The notes under the pieces: model-generated
The model's input: only the letters and a program-made list of their open reading frames with translations
What the model was told of the DNA's origin: nothing
The model's database searches: none
Shown here: positions 43,934 through 55,484 of the stretch, one piece after another
How the letters are laid out: each line of letters starts with the position of its first letter
Position numbering within the stretch: position 1 is the first letter of the stretch
From: Prostheceraeus crozeri
Lineage: Eukaryota > Platyhelminthes > Polycladida > Euryleptidae
Reading direction: 5' to 3'
Assembly: GCA_907163375.1 (NCBI GenBank)
Contig: CAJQUW010010273.1
Coordinates: 248,001-312,000 of the forward strand
Length of the DNA stretch: 64,000 bases
Position numbers and translations under genes: made by a program

Positions 43934-44480
43934 ATGTGGAATGAGTACAAGATAGAACCTGTACCAGTCTTAAGAGATTATAGGCATCCTACAAATCCTG
44001 TAAATTCGAAGAAAGAAGTCAAATTTCATTACCATCGCAGATATATGCAATTCGTTGAAGATTATAAAATAAAAAGTGGTGTAAAAAGTTATGAAAGAAC
44101 AAATGATTTTCCACTTTGTTTAAGAAGTTTTAGAATATTTTAGCCTTTAATAATTTATGGTTAATTCAAAAAGAACATTTAACAGCATATGATTTAAAAA
44201 CATTACGACAATTGAATATGCCTTTATTTTTTTCAGACTTTAAAATAAAATTCATAATTTTTCTTTAAAAAATATGAATTGTAAAATGAACAAAGATACG
44301 AAACCTATTACTGATGAATTATTAAAAAAACAAATTGAAGAATTTGATTTGCTTAAAAAACAAATGATTGAATTTAATTTAGAGTTTCAAACAACTATAG
44401 AGGAATTAAAACAGATTATTAGAAATACGAGTAATATTAGAAGAAAAAATAAAAAAATAAATATGAAGATTTTGGAATGA
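43934..44480 (+). other. Two short Polinton ORFs, unrecognised
   Basis: 43934-44143 encodes 69 residues starting MWNEYKIEPVPVLRDY. 44274-44480 encodes a 68-residue Lys/Glu/Ile-rich coiled coil with LLKKQIEEFDLLKKQM. They lie between the ATPase and polymerase regions. No function can be given. Confidence 0.4.
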
Positions 44481-47060
44481 AGTTAGTTCAAAGATCACAT
44501 AGAGGTGCTGGTATTAATATGAAATATAGAATCAAAGAATATTTCGGACAGTATTGTTATATTCCTTCCGAAGATTTCTGCTTTATAAAATGTTGTAATG
44601 TTCTACGTCGTTTCAGTAAAGAACAAGACGAAATTATGAGAGAAATGTTTAATAATTTTTTATATAAAGAGAAAGCCACATCTAGAACAGGAGTAATGTC
44701 AAATTGCAAATTTTCTCAGTTCAATAAATATTTTGGAGAATGTGTTCAGTATTACAGTCCTACTAATCGTCATTTAAATCCTAGAGGTACTACAACTATT
44801 CACAATTATGTTTATTACAATTATTTCCACGAAGGTTCAACAATTGGCCACTATTGTTTAATTAATAAATCTCATAAATTAAAAGCTATTAGAGAAATTG
44901 AAAATAATTTCAAACCAATATATAAAACAGTTAATGATGAAAATTTAACAACACTTCCGTATACAACTATAACAAAGAAATGAATTGACTATGCTTCAAC
45001 ATATATTTCGGATCTCGAAACTTTTCCAGATCCTCGTTGTTCAACACCTCATCCTATTCCTTATGCTTTAGGAGCTATCAATTTCAATAAATTTATATGT
45101 TGTTTACCAAAGCAAAGATTGAAAGAATTAGACACACGTTTGTTAAGTGATATGATTCAAATTAAACAATCAAAAGATGACAATGAAATTGAAAAACTTA
45201 AGAAACAAATTAATGAGTATAATAATTTAACTGAAACAGAATTAAATAAACTTTAAAATTGTGTGAAAATATTTACGAGAACTGATGAATGTCCAATACA
45301 CCAATTTTTTAAAACTCTTGGAGAATTTAATTATTCGAAAGTAACTTTAATAGCTCACAATTCATCAGGCTTTGATTCCTGTTTTCCGATAAAAGCTAAT
45401 TTTAGATTAACTAAAGCAACATTTAAAACTTCAAGAGGAATATTAACTGCTTCATTACAAAATCCTTATACAACTGAAAATGTTAGTAAATATATTCAAA
45501 GATCTTGTGGCAAAAAAAATATTAAAAAGTCATCACCTCGAGGTACACTAGCACTACAAACTATTGTAATGAAATGTAGCTATCAACTTGTAAAAACAAG
45601 TCTTTCCAAATGATGTGGGAATTTTAAAATTCCAACCAATGTGTGTAAATTAAATTATGAAATTGGAGAAATAACACATGATAATTATGAAAAAAATGAA
45701 AATGAATGCAGACCATATTTAGTTAATGATGTTCTTTCCTTTGCATTTTGTATCTTCAAATATAATAATGTTATGCAAGATTTAGTTGGAGAAGATATAA
45801 CTACTAATTTAACATCTTCTGCTTTAACCTTTAATGGTTGGATGAAGAGTGTACAAAATAACAATACAGAAAATAAAATACATTCTCATACTGAATTATG
45901 GGCTAGAAATTATATTAGAAAATCTGTTAAAGATGGAAGAGTTTCAGCAAATATGAGACATTACATATCTCCATTTTGTAACATCGTGATACCAATATGA
46001 CAACAATATTTACCTGGAAATAATTCAATAGATTTAATGAAAGAGTACAATGAGTTAAAAGACAAGAATGACCTTTGTAAAGAAATTGAACATATACTCC
46101 TCGAACAACATAATGAATTCTTAATGGCTTTTGACGCAACATCATTATATCCAACAGCTATGTATGATGAAAATTCAGAATACCCTAAATCTGAATCAGC
46201 TAGAAAATTTAGACAAGATGAAGAAGAACAAACAATATTATATCAATTTAATACTCAAACATTTAGACCTAAAACTGGAATATTCTCAGTTGTGTTTCAA
46301 TATCCGAATGATGTGTTTTTCCAACCAGTTCCTACAAAAGATAAAGTTAAAAATCAAATTAATAATTCTCATGTAAAAGTAATCAGGTTTAGGAATGGTA
46401 TATGTTGTGATGTATTAACTTCTGTAGACATACAAAAAATTGTTTAATGTGGCGGGAAAATCTTATCTATTACAGATGGTATAATCTATGAAGAAAATTA
46501 TCAAGTTTCACCATTTCGAAAATATATTGAAAAACTTTTTAATTTGAGAAAAAATATAAAACAGAAGGAAACACTGTAGGCGATGAGTCAATTAAATTAT
46601 TGATGAATTCGCTGTATGTCAGAACTGTACAAAAAGATATAACCACTAAATATCATTTATGGAATGAAAGTACATTTAAAAAAAATTTACTCAAGAATTA
46701 AAAGATTATGAAAAAATGAATGATGAACAATTCTTAGCGAAAGTAGAAATGGAAAATGATGAATTTCTCAAAGCCAATATTCAAAACGAATCTACATCAT
46801 TCATGCCATCACATTTAGGTTCTTTTATTCTTTCTCACTCCAGAAGAATTATGAATAATTTTATTTTAGAAATTAGTGGTTTCAAAGAAAAATACATATA
46901 TTACACAGATACCGATAGTATATACATTTCTGATGAACTCTTCAATAAATTAGATGCTGCTGGATATTTTGTACCGACTGTTAAAAAAATTTTATATGGC
47001 AAAAGAATCATTAGAATCATTTTTTCCACATATCCTATTTTATCCAATATATAGAGGAAT
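44477..47060 (+). pseudogene. Protein-primed DNA polymerase B (pPolB) relic
   Basis: Polymerase signatures occur in order: an N-terminal region with FSQFNKYFGECVQYY, exonuclease motif DLETF near 45015, a HNSSGFDS exonuclease II-like site near 45360, motif A DATSLYPTAM near 46130 and motif C YTDTDS near 46905. These identify the Polinton replicative polymerase, which starts synthesis from a terminal protein. The sequence is broken in several places. Confidence 0.85.
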
Positions 47061-47362
47061 GAAAGAATCATTAGTTGAAATATTAAAAGATATTAAAAAT
47101 AAAACTAAACCGGTAATTTTAATAACTACTCCAATTTTAGAAAGTAGTATAACTATTCCAAATGTTACTAAAATTTATGATAGTGGATTAGTGTATTCAA
47201 AAGTATTTTTTTTGGTGCCGTTCAATATTTAAATGAAAATTCATATTTACAAAGAAAAGGAAGAACTGGAAGAAGTTGTCCTGGAGATTATATTAAATTA
47301 TATGCTGGTTTAAATAAAGAACCATTTATTCAAAGGATGCTTCTTTTCCCTTTAATCATATA
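47040..47362 (+). pseudogene. Superfamily 2 helicase C-terminal piece
   Basis: ILITTPILESSITIPNV and a following YLQRKGRTGRSCPGDYIKLY match motifs V and VI of DEAH/NS3-type helicases. The N-terminal RecA lobe is absent from this stretch. It abuts the polymerase region on the same strand. Most Polintons lack such a helicase, so it may be a lineage-specific gene or a later insertion. Broken. Confidence 0.62.
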
Positions 47363-47688
47363 AAAAAGATTTTATAATCTAAACCTAAATCCTTTAATTG
47401 ATGCATATCCTTGAATTGAAATAAAAATTCAAAAAAAGAAGATTTCTTAATTAGATATTGAATTGAATCCGATGATACTAAATTATTTCATACTTTGAAT
47501 AGATATCTAAATAATTTTGTTGGTTATTTGAAAATTTATTTGGAAGCTCCAGATAATATTTAAAAAAATTAATTAATTATGTCATTCACGGCGCTCATTA
47601 TTGGTTTTATATCTTCAAATGTTTCTTTGCTTCATCTAATGTAAATTTGGCAACAGATATTATTGGTTTTGCTTTTTTAATGCATTTC

Positions 47689-48742
47689 TTACATCATCAA
47701 TCCAGATTTTGAGCATTTTAAAGTATCATTATTTGTTAATCTGTTAGGTACTGCTATACCAAATTTTGCATTTAAATAATGATCGAAATAAAAATAAAGT
47801 GTTTCGGGAAAAATTGTTAGTGGTTCAAGTGCTTCATTTTCTAAAAAGATAATTGTTTTTTCTGTGGCTTTAGGTGACAAATTTTTTACTTTTGCATACA
47901 TGCTAATATCGAAGTCCGGAGTTAAATTATATATTTCATGTTTTGTATCTACTAATACATTTAAATCTTTATCATACACTTGCATTTGCTGAACTATAGT
48001 ATTAACCCGTATCATTCCATATTTAATATGTGTATAATCTGATAAGGGCATGGATATTTTATAATTTTTGGTAATATCATTGAAGAATCCTGGATTATTT
48101 TGCGCAGTTGTATAAAAAGTTTCAATATTTTCTCTAATCTTATTATCTGCATCACAAGCTTTATGAGCTAATACAACTATTCGTATATGATTATGTCGTC
48201 CTTTTGTAAATATTTCTGACATGATTTTTGTTTTGCTAAACTTGCAACATCATCTAAAATTGATAAACAATTTTTTTCTGGTGTTCCAGCAAAAGTAATG
48301 ATATCTTATAACAGATCTAACTCTTTTCACCATGAACATTTGTAAATTTTTTCCACTCATCCTCATGCATACAGAAAATATGTACTTTTGTTTCATCCTT
48401 GTAATGTTCGTTTATGTATTTTGTAATAAATGTACTCTTGCCACTTCCAGTTTTACCGTAAACAATGAAATGTAAATGTTCTTTAATCAATTTATTTTTA
48501 TTTGTTGCATTATTACTTGTTGTATTATTGTCTGTTGCATTATTACTTGTTGCATTATTATTTGTTGTATTATTTTCTGGATTAGTTGTTGTAGTATTTA
48601 CAAGATTATTTTCTGGATGATTTGGATCTTTCCATCCTCTAAAATTTTTCATTTTTTGTTTATAATAATTTATCCTCTTTTGTTCTTCTGTTTGAAAGAA
48701 AGCCAATTCATTAAAAAAAATAGAAAAGATATATAAGAACAA
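47689..48742 (-). pseudogene. Second ATPase (A32/FtsK-like) relic
   Basis: The minus strand encodes an Asn/Thr-rich low-complexity head (repeats of NNAT/NNTT), then LHFIVYGKTGSGKST, a Walker A site, and KVHIFCMHEDEW. Downstream come FTKGRHNHIRIVVLAHKACD and RENIETFYTTAQNNPGFF, a sensor-like region of packaging ATPases. It differs from the ATPase at 43140-43876 in sequence and strand. Broken. Confidence 0.65.
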
Positions 48743-49187
48743 CTATAAAAACAATTTTTATACAATGAAATTTTATAAAATTGCAAAGACGTGAAAGATC
48801 TGGGAGAGGTGCTTTTACATGCCTAACGTTTGGAAAAAACTTTTTTTTCGGTGTACCTCCTAAATATTTTTTATTCAGAATATATTTATTCGAAAGATTA
48901 TTAAGATTTTTTAAATAGACATCATTTGGTAGATCAGGCACATCTTGAGGAGAATTCATGTCTTGAAAATCATCCATATCTTGAAAATCATCCACATTAT
49001 AATTTTGTTCATTATTGGTCGCATAAGCACTACGAGAACTTTTATTACTACGAGTACTTTTATTGCTGCGAGTACTTTTATTACTACGAGTACTTTTATT
49101 ACTTTGATTATTACGATTATTTGGAATATTTTCATAATCACTAGTTAATATAGGAGAATATAATTCTTCTAAATTTTCATTTTCCAT
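48711..49187 (-). CDS. Ser/Asn repeat protein with C-terminal membrane segment, looks whole
   Basis: A 158-residue ORF from ATG at 49187: an acidic start, four or five SNKSTR hexapeptides (about residues 31-52), two DDFQDM repeats, a basic stretch (GGTPKKKFFPNVRHVKAP) and a hydrophobic C-terminal helix (IVFIVVLIYLFYFF). It overlaps slightly with the following ATPase region on the same strand. It resembles tail-anchored minor virion proteins, but no family was recognised. Confidence 0.5.
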   Translation of the reverse strand: MENENLEELYSPILTSDYENIPNNRNNQSNKSTRSNKSTRSNKSTRSNKSSRSAYATNNEQNYNVDDFQDMDDFQDMNSPQDVPDLPNDVYLKNLNNLSNKYILNKKYLGGTPKKKFFPNVRHVKAPLPDLSRLCNFIKFHCIKIVFIVVLIYLFYFF

Positions 49188-49455
49188 TTTTTTTCTTTTT
49201 TATTAAAAAAATGATTAATTTAAATTTTAATTCCGGACTCATATTCTTACACTCTGTTGAGTGTTAAATATCTCTGTAGGACCTCCAGAACACTTCAGAA
49301 TTTTTGTTCCAATACTCAAAAGAAGCATGTCCGAAGCTCACCTCTCTTCCGGAATACTTAAGACACTTTTATGTATAAATTAATTATCTATTTTTATCTA
49401 GAATTATTTTAATATAAATAAAAAATTGTGCTAGTATAAAAAAATAAAAATCATA
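49188..49455. other. AT-rich spacer
   Basis: No ORF. Bases 49240-49370 are less AT-rich (ACCTCCAGAACACTTC, TCCGAAGCTCACC) and may be a small foreign insertion, but no ends were found. Confidence 0.35.
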
Positions 49456-49481
49456 TTAGTATAAATTATATGTGTAGACAA

Positions 49482-49593
49482 GTAACCTGGTTAGAGGGTG
49501 TGCCTGCACGTCCTCTAGCTCCAACGTCGCTGGTTCAAACTTACCCACGACTGATGAGGCCCAACAGGCCGAAACATGTCTCGTGGTGGTTAC
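49482..49593 (+). mobile_element. Small tRNA-headed element with hammerhead ribozyme (SINE/retrozyme-like)
   Basis: About 112 bp bounded by GTAACC and GGTTAC. The first half has an A-box-like CTGGTTAGAGG and a B-box-like GGTTCAAACTT, as in tRNA genes. The second half is a complete hammerhead core. The base composition is far from that of the AT-rich host element. It inserted into the Polinton zinc-finger gene. No poly(A) or target duplication could be fixed. Confidence 0.68.
49543..49590 (+). ncRNA. Hammerhead ribozyme
   Basis: CCACGA, CTGATGA, GGCC-CAACA-GGCC, GAAA, ACATGT, C, TCGTGG follow in order. CCACGA/TCGTGG is stem I, GGCC/GGCC stem II, and the palindromic ACATGT a very short stem III ending in GTC, the expected cleavage site. 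All core bases of the CUGAUGA...GAAA...NUH consensus are present. Short stem III forms are known to work as dimers. Confidence 0.82.
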
Positions 49594-50017
49594 ATCTATT
49601 GAGATTTGACAAACTCTACACTTTACTTTTTCTTTTAAACAATCCTTACACTTGTATTTACTATCATAGAACTCTGTCTTAGGTTTCATAATTTGACAAT
49701 TTGTACATTGTCTAGTAGAATTGATACAAGAATTATAATGATTAGTAATCCCTTGACTTGTAAAATATTTATTGCAATTACAACATAGCTGATCTTTCAT
49801 TTTATCTTTTTTAGTCTCCTCTGGTTGTTCACATAATTTTAAATGACGTGCAAAGTTTTTAGACGTTATATTTTTACTACAACTAGAACATATTTTTTTT
49901 TGTATTACATTCCATGGATTTCCTGGATTCCATAGATTGAAGAATTTTATTTTTTTGAGGCATATGAACTTCTTCCTGATTTTGATCTACATGATTATTT
50001 TGACCTACATGATTATT

Positions 50018-50269
50018 TTAAGCTAGATGATTATTATTTGAAACAACGTTATTTTTTCTAGCTGTATAAAAATTTTGTCCTTGTTGAGGTATAAACAAAT
50101 GTTGTAATTGTTGAATATTTTTAACAGGTTGAATATTTTGCCTAGTTTGAATATTTTGTTGATATTGTTCCATATGTTTACCGCATGGTGTGTCTTTCAT
50201 ATGAGAATATAACAACGCTTGATTCGTAAAACGCATTTTACAAATTTGACACATTTGACACATTTCCAT
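50018..50269 (-). CDS. C2H2-type zinc-finger ORF with Gln/Asn-rich tail (83 aa), looks whole
   Basis: Starts MEMCQMCQICKMRFTNQALL with CxxC and a following H (YSHMKDTPCGKH), then a Gln/Asn-rich tail with repeats of QNIQ. It is probably related to the Cys-rich protein at 49456-49800, with which it forms a minus-strand pair inside the Polinton. Confidence 0.5.
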   Translation of the reverse strand: MEMCQMCQICKMRFTNQALLYSHMKDTPCGKHMEQYQQNIQTRQNIQPVKNIQQLQHLFIPQQGQNFYTARKNNVVSNNNHLA

Positions 50270-50316
50270 ATTTTTATTTTTATTAGAAAAAAATTACTTT
50301 TTCATTGTTAAAAAAT

Positions 50317-51180
50317 GTTGTCACCAAATGTTCGTGGAGGTGCATGCATCCCGAATAATCGAGAATCAGAAATAGAAATAGACAATTCTATCATGAAAAC
50401 TGGAGACGTTTTATATGGTCCATTACATCTTTCTATTCTTCCATAACAAAATACTGAGTTAACAAATAAAGAATATGTTGATAGACAAATCAATGACTTG
50501 AAAGAAAAATATATATAAACGATGTTTTGGTTCCACTGATGAATGAATTGAAGTTGCTTAACATAGTGACAAATCATTAAACGAAAATTATTAAAACTTG
50601 ATACAAAGGATAAAGAGCTAGAAGTAAATATAGCAAAACTTTTTAAAAACATTTCAGAACAATCAAAAATTTTAATATTACTTTCTATAAATTTGAAATC
50701 TGCAGTTATCAAAAATAAACATCAGATAAAATTATTGAAAGAACAATTAGAAGATGATATAGAAAAACTTCCTGAAAGAATTTTAAAAAAATGATTCAGT
50801 TACAAACTACATTCCAAAAAACCGTGAATGAATTTAGTTCTAAAATTACTCAACAAATTAAAAAAATAAATTATCTGATAAATAAAGTAAAAGCAATTAA
50901 TCAAAAATTCTAACAAATAAAAAGTATGAAACTTAATTTAGAAAATGAATTAAAGAAAAATTTGCAAAAAAAATAGAAAATAAAGAACAATTAGATGCTG
51001 CTAAAAAGCAGTTAGATATTTTTAAAATCAAGTTGAATGCTTCATAAATAGAATTAAAGAAAAGTGAGAAAAAATTGGAAGTGAATGAAAAAGAAATTAA
51101 AACTCATCAAACTCTACTTGATGCATTGAGTAAAGTACAAACCCAAGTTAGTAGAGTAATTCACCGGTTATTAAAAAAAA
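50317..51180 (+). pseudogene. Coiled-coil, possibly fibre-like Polinton gene relic
   Basis: Begins MLSPNVRGGACIPNNRESEI, followed by a GDVLYGPLHL segment and LTNKEYVDRQIND, wording reminiscent of fibre-type proteins. The rest is Lys/Leu/Gln-rich and strongly coiled-coil. A role in capsid spikes is inference. Broken. Confidence 0.35.
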
Positions 51181-51225
51181 CTTTTTCCTACAGTAAGACA
51201 ACAAACTTAAATTTTAACCTAAAAA

Positions 51226-51603
51226 ATGCCTATAATTTATAAACATAATCTTAAAAATTTTGCTTCAAATCAAAAAACAACACATAAACCATTTTTGAAA
51301 TCTGTTTACCATTATAACAATGTAGAAACAGTTCAAAAAGAAGGAGATGGAATATTTTCTGGTATAGGGAGTATCGTTAATGTTATTAAAAATAATAAAG
51401 ATTTGATTACTTCTGCCGCAAAAGGAGCAGCTGCTATAGGTAACACAGCTAGAATGATTCTGAAGAACCAAAAAAATTTAAAATACTCTCAGAGAAACAA
51501 AAACACAATTGCCAACATAGCAGCTGATAGTAAACATGAGGAAAATAAACAAGTTAAGAAATCAGTTGAAGAAATAAGAGGTAATGGTTTAGCAAAATTC
51601 TAA
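51226..51603 (+). CDS. Small Polinton virion-type protein (125 aa), looks whole
   Basis: Basic start (MPIIYKHNLKNFAS), then a Gly/Ala amphipathic stretch (GIFSGIGSIVNVIKNN, SAAKGAAAIGNTARM) similar in style to adenovirus pVI/pX-like membrane-active proteins, and a charged C-terminal part. It lies directly before the major capsid gene, its usual place. Exact family not established. Confidence 0.5.
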   Translation: MPIIYKHNLKNFASNQKTTHKPFLKSVYHYNNVETVQKEGDGIFSGIGSIVNVIKNNKDLITSAAKGAAAIGNTARMILKNQKNLKYSQRNKNTIANIAADSKHEENKQVKKSVEEIRGNGLAKF

Positions 51604-51666
51604 AATATATTCCAAGAAATTATTTTTTAGAGAAAAAACAAAAAAGTCAAATCATCTTTTATAAAA

Positions 51667-53001
51667 ATGTCTTCCCTGATTGAAAGTAAATTTAAATTAG
51701 ACGATCCTCTGTTCGTCAGTTATAATCAAAAAAGGAATGATTATATAAGAGTTGCTATGAATCCTGGCTCTTCAAGTAGAGTAAATACTGGAGGAGATTT
51801 AATCTTTGAAGTTGGCAATCAACAAAGTAGTTTATATTTACCTGATTCCTTTTTACACTGTGAATATTCTTTACATGGTGATGCTAATTTTACAACACCA
51901 TTACCAGATACCGATAATATTGCATTAGAGAATGATTTCTTTCCAAGATTATTTACACAAATGCGTTTAGATGTTGCAACTCAAACTATAGAAACAAAAA
52001 GTGATTCTTCAGGTGTAATTGATACTATGCTTAGATTTGTAACAATTGGTGAAAATAATAAGAAGCATGAAATCGAAGGTTGGTTTCCAGATAATAATAA
52101 TGGAATAATTGTAGATGATTTAACTCACGCTGGAACAGATGCAGCAGAAATTGCGAAAGATGTAGAAAATATTGCAAATCATTTAAATAAAACAAACAAT
52201 AGTGCATATAAAGAAAGACGTGAGTTTAACAAATAAAGTAAACAGACAGTAAATTGGTCATTGTCTCCATTATTCGGATATTTAGATTATGACAAAATAT
52301 CATATCAATTAAAATTTAGATCAATAATTCATCGCACAGCAAATAATGAATTAATCTTTTATGGTAAGACTGGAAAAAAAGCATATTTAAAAATTGATAG
52401 ACTTGAATGGTGGATAAAACATATTGCTCCTAGTTTAGAGGTGGAATCAACTATTGCAAAAATATTAAACACTAACAAACCAATTCCAGTAAATTTTCTA
52501 AAGCGTACTGCTAGTTCTGTAACTTTTTCAGAGCAAAGATTCAACTGGCATTTTACTAGAACTTCCAATACTCCAAGATATTTATCACTAACTTTTCAAA
52601 GAAATGAATCTCCAAGTTTTAATAAGAACAATAATCTTTTCCATATTAACACAATTCGAAGTTTACAAGTTGCCTTGAATCAAACCCGATATCCTATTGA
52701 TCCATTAAGATTCGATGATACCAATAATCAATTTATGGAAGGATATGATGCTTATAGAAATCTATGTATAGAATTTGGAGTTGAACCACAATTAACTCCT
52801 GGAGATTGGAGACATTTATATCATATTTTCTGTTTCGATTTAAGTGCACAATCTGAAGATATTGTTAAAAATGGTTGCGATGTAACAACTAATATTGAAA
52901 AGAAAGATTCCACAACTACAATGATGGCTTATGGTTTACTGCTAGAAGATGTAAAATATTTTATTGAAATTATTGATGGAAAGATGGTTAGAATAAGTTA
53001 A
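51667..53001 (+). pseudogene. Polinton major capsid protein relic
   Basis: Region of about 440 codons with the marks of the double-jelly-roll major capsid protein: MSSLIESKFKLDDPLFVSY, QQSSLYLPDSFLHCEYSL, FFPRLFTQMRLDV, SPLFGYLDYDKI, a KIDRLEWWIKHIAPS segment and FGVEPQLTPGDWRHLYHIFCFDL near the end. Nearly full length for the family, with very few breaks. Confidence 0.88.
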
Positions 53002-53073
53002 TTAAAATTTATGGTAACTTGAAATTTTTATTAACTCAAATTTTTTTCCTAACATAATTTTTTTCAATTAAAA

Positions 53074-53550
53074 ATGTCGCAAACGAATAATAATAAAACT
53101 GTTGAATTAAAACTACGTAACATTGTTGACAAAAATACACTTAGAACTATTACGATTAACAAAAAGAAATATTACATAAGTAAGCCAATGATAAAGAATA
53201 TTAAATTACAAGAAGAAAAGAATGGTGGAATTCTTCCATCAATTCCTCTAATAATAGGAGGTATAGCAGCAGCAGGAAGTGTAGCAGGTGGGACAGCTGG
53301 TATTGTCCAAGCAGTAAATAAAAATAAATCAGAGAAGGCAGCATTGGAAGAACAAAAACGTCATGATAAAGATTTGTAGAAAGTTGCTAGGGGTGAGGGA
53401 GTAGTAGATAATTTTATTAGTAAATTAAAATTAGTTGATGAAGGAAAACGAGTTCTCAAAAACATTCTACATAATGTTGATGACTTGATAGAAATAAAAG
53501 AAACTAAAGATGGTTCTGGAATATATCTAAGTCCTAGTATTATTCGCTAA
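53074..53550 (+). pseudogene. Polinton membrane-segment protein relic
   Basis: Short polar start, then GGILPSIPLIIGGIAAAG, a Gly/Ala-rich hydrophobic stretch typical of a small protein next to Polinton capsid genes, followed by a charged region and LVDEGKRVLKNILHNVD. Broken. Confidence 0.5.
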
Positions 53551-53577
53551 AACATTTATTTTATTTTATCTTTTAAA

Positions 53578-54046
53578 ATGAATTCCACAAATTCTACAAA
53601 TTGCATAAATTCCGAAAATTTGATTAAATTAAAAATTGCTAATTTGGATTTATTGAATTATCTGTTAAACATACATAGAACCTCAAATTGTCAGAGTTAC
53701 GAAGGTAACGACATACAAAAAACATTAGAAAACTTTCCTGGATTCATTTGGAATAAGTGTTCAAAAGAAAAACATTTACCTGGACATAATTTTACTGCGT
53801 CCGGTACATGATTAGATTTATGATTAAACGATGATAATACACCTAGAGAAAATAGTAAACCAATAAACAGAGTTGATGCAGCAGCTTATAGACACGATTT
53901 AGCCTATCGAAATCATGACCTAAAATCTCGTCATAAAGCAGATAGAAAAATGATAGAAGAATTAGATAATATTCAAAATCCTTCATTTAGAGAAAAAATT
54001 GAAAGAATGCTTGTTAAGAAAGCTTTACAAGCAAAAATGTTGTTCG
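53578..54046 (+). pseudogene. Phospholipase A2-like (parvovirus VP1-type) domain relic
   Basis: LPGHNFTASGT (calcium-loop-like GxG region), NDDNTPRENSKPINRVDAA and AYRHDLAYRNHD (the HD catalytic pair) followed by RHKADRKMIEEL match the PLA2 domain of parvoviral capsid proteins. In viruses it opens endosomal membranes. It sits directly before the integrase. Broken. Confidence 0.72.
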
Positions 54047-54852
54047 GTCAGGGTTTAGATGAAACTTACGCGTCTGAAATTCATAAAGAATATAGAAAGC
54101 CTAAATATCTATTGAAAGTAAGGGTATTTAATATAGATGATATTTGGAGTGCTGATCTTATTCATATGCCGAATGAAAGAGGATTAAAATACGCATTGAC
54201 CGCTATAGATTTATATACTCGATGCGCTTGGGTGAAGCCATTAAAAAATAAAAGTGGTTTCTCAGTTAAATATGCGTTTGAAGAAATATTCAAAGAAAGT
54301 AATAGAAAGCCAAAAAACTGTTTGTTGACAAAGGCTCTGAGTTTTACAATAGAAATGTTAAGCCACTATTTGAAACTGTTTATTCCACTGAAAATGCTGG
54401 AGAAGCTGTAGTAATAGAAAGGTTTAATACATCACTAAAAAGTAAATTATTTAGGAAATTTACTGAACAAGGTAATCACAAATGGTTAAAAATATTTCCA
54501 GGAATTGTAGAAAAGTAAAACAACAAAATTCATTCAAGTATTGAAGAAACTCCAAAGAATGCTTCTAACGATCCAGATTTAATAAGAAAGAAGATATTTG
54601 AAAATAATTGAGAATGAAAGCAATGTTAATTTACAAAAGCGTAAATCGAAATTTAAGATTGGAGATAGAGTTAGAATATTTAAATATAAAAATAAATTTG
54701 AAAAAGGTTTTGTTGGTTATTGGACAACAGAGATATTTGAAGTTTCTAAAATAAATCAAACTTATCCGTTTACTTATGAAATTAAAGATTTAGATAATGA
54801 AGAAATAAAAGGTAGATTTTATGAAAATGAATTACAACAGACTGAACTTTAA
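54047..54852 (+). pseudogene. Polinton integrase relic
   Basis: EIHKEYRKPKYLLKV, then IDDIWSADLIHM (first catalytic Asp) and LTAIDLYTRCAWVKPLK (second) identify the RVE-type integrase; a region with IERFNTSLKSKLF and a C-terminal SH3-like module (KIGDRVRIFKYKNKF, VGYWTTEIFEVSKI, GRFYENELQ) follow. The order is that of Polinton integrases. Broken. Confidence 0.85.
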
Positions 54853-54861
54853 TTATCACTA

Positions 54862-55306
54862 TTCAATTCGAACATAATATCTAGAAATGGTACTCCTTTT
54901 TGCAATTTGTATAAAACGCAAATACATAATTGACCGCATTAAGTTGTTCCTGGTTTTTGAATTTGAAAAGTATTGTATTTTCCATTTCTCAGTATTTCTT
55001 TCACTTCATTTGTAGGGGAAGTCCGTATGAGTCGAACCAATAGTTTTCTACATTGGTATTCTTTTACCCTGCTGACCAGTGAACTCCTTTTTGTTCTGAT
55101 GTATGGAGATGTGTTATGAAGTCTACAGTTGGCTTATCTTTTAGCAAACGTAATTCATCCCTCATCAATACGTCAAAATTTTTAATTCTGTCGAAATTCG
55201 TAGCTGTTTGTTTACTGTATTGTTTTAGGGAGCAACCGAAGGTCGACGAGCTAAGCTCGGAGTCTTCAATGTTCAAGTTTTTCGTTGTCTCCTTTTTGGT
55301 ATTCAT
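54862..55306 (-). pseudogene. Adenain-like cysteine protease (PRO) relic
   Basis: On the minus strand, KGVHWSAG, then WFDSYGLP and a CGQLC region follow each other, matching the His, Asp and Cys surroundings of the adenovirus-type maturation protease found in Polintons. It lies tail-to-tail with the integrase. Broken. Confidence 0.65.
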
Positions 55307-55484
55307 TTTTTTACAAAAATAATATACTTAACATATTTTGTTCTCTAAATTTGAAAACAAGCAATTTTATAACAGAAAATGAAATGATGTTTCAACATAT
55401 ACTGCTCAAAAACTTTGACAGAAGAAGAATCTACATCTCCCTTTTGATCAAATAACCGATACAAAGTTACGCATGCATTTAACA

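Larger units (their letters stand above)
49456..49800 (-). pseudogene. Cys-rich zinc-finger protein of the Polinton, interrupted by a small element
   Basis: From 49800 the minus strand encodes CCNCNKYFTSQGITNHYNSC, then CTNCQIMKP, CKDC and CRVC: several CxxC and C2H2-like units. Its 3' portion is occupied by the hammerhead-bearing element at 49482-49593. Function unknown; nucleic-acid binding is likely. Confidence 0.5.

Noticed and set aside
48476-49148. Cys/Ile- and Tyr/His-rich plus-strand ORFs
   Set aside because: They are the antisense of the Asn/Thr- and SNKSTR-repeat coding regions on the minus strand.
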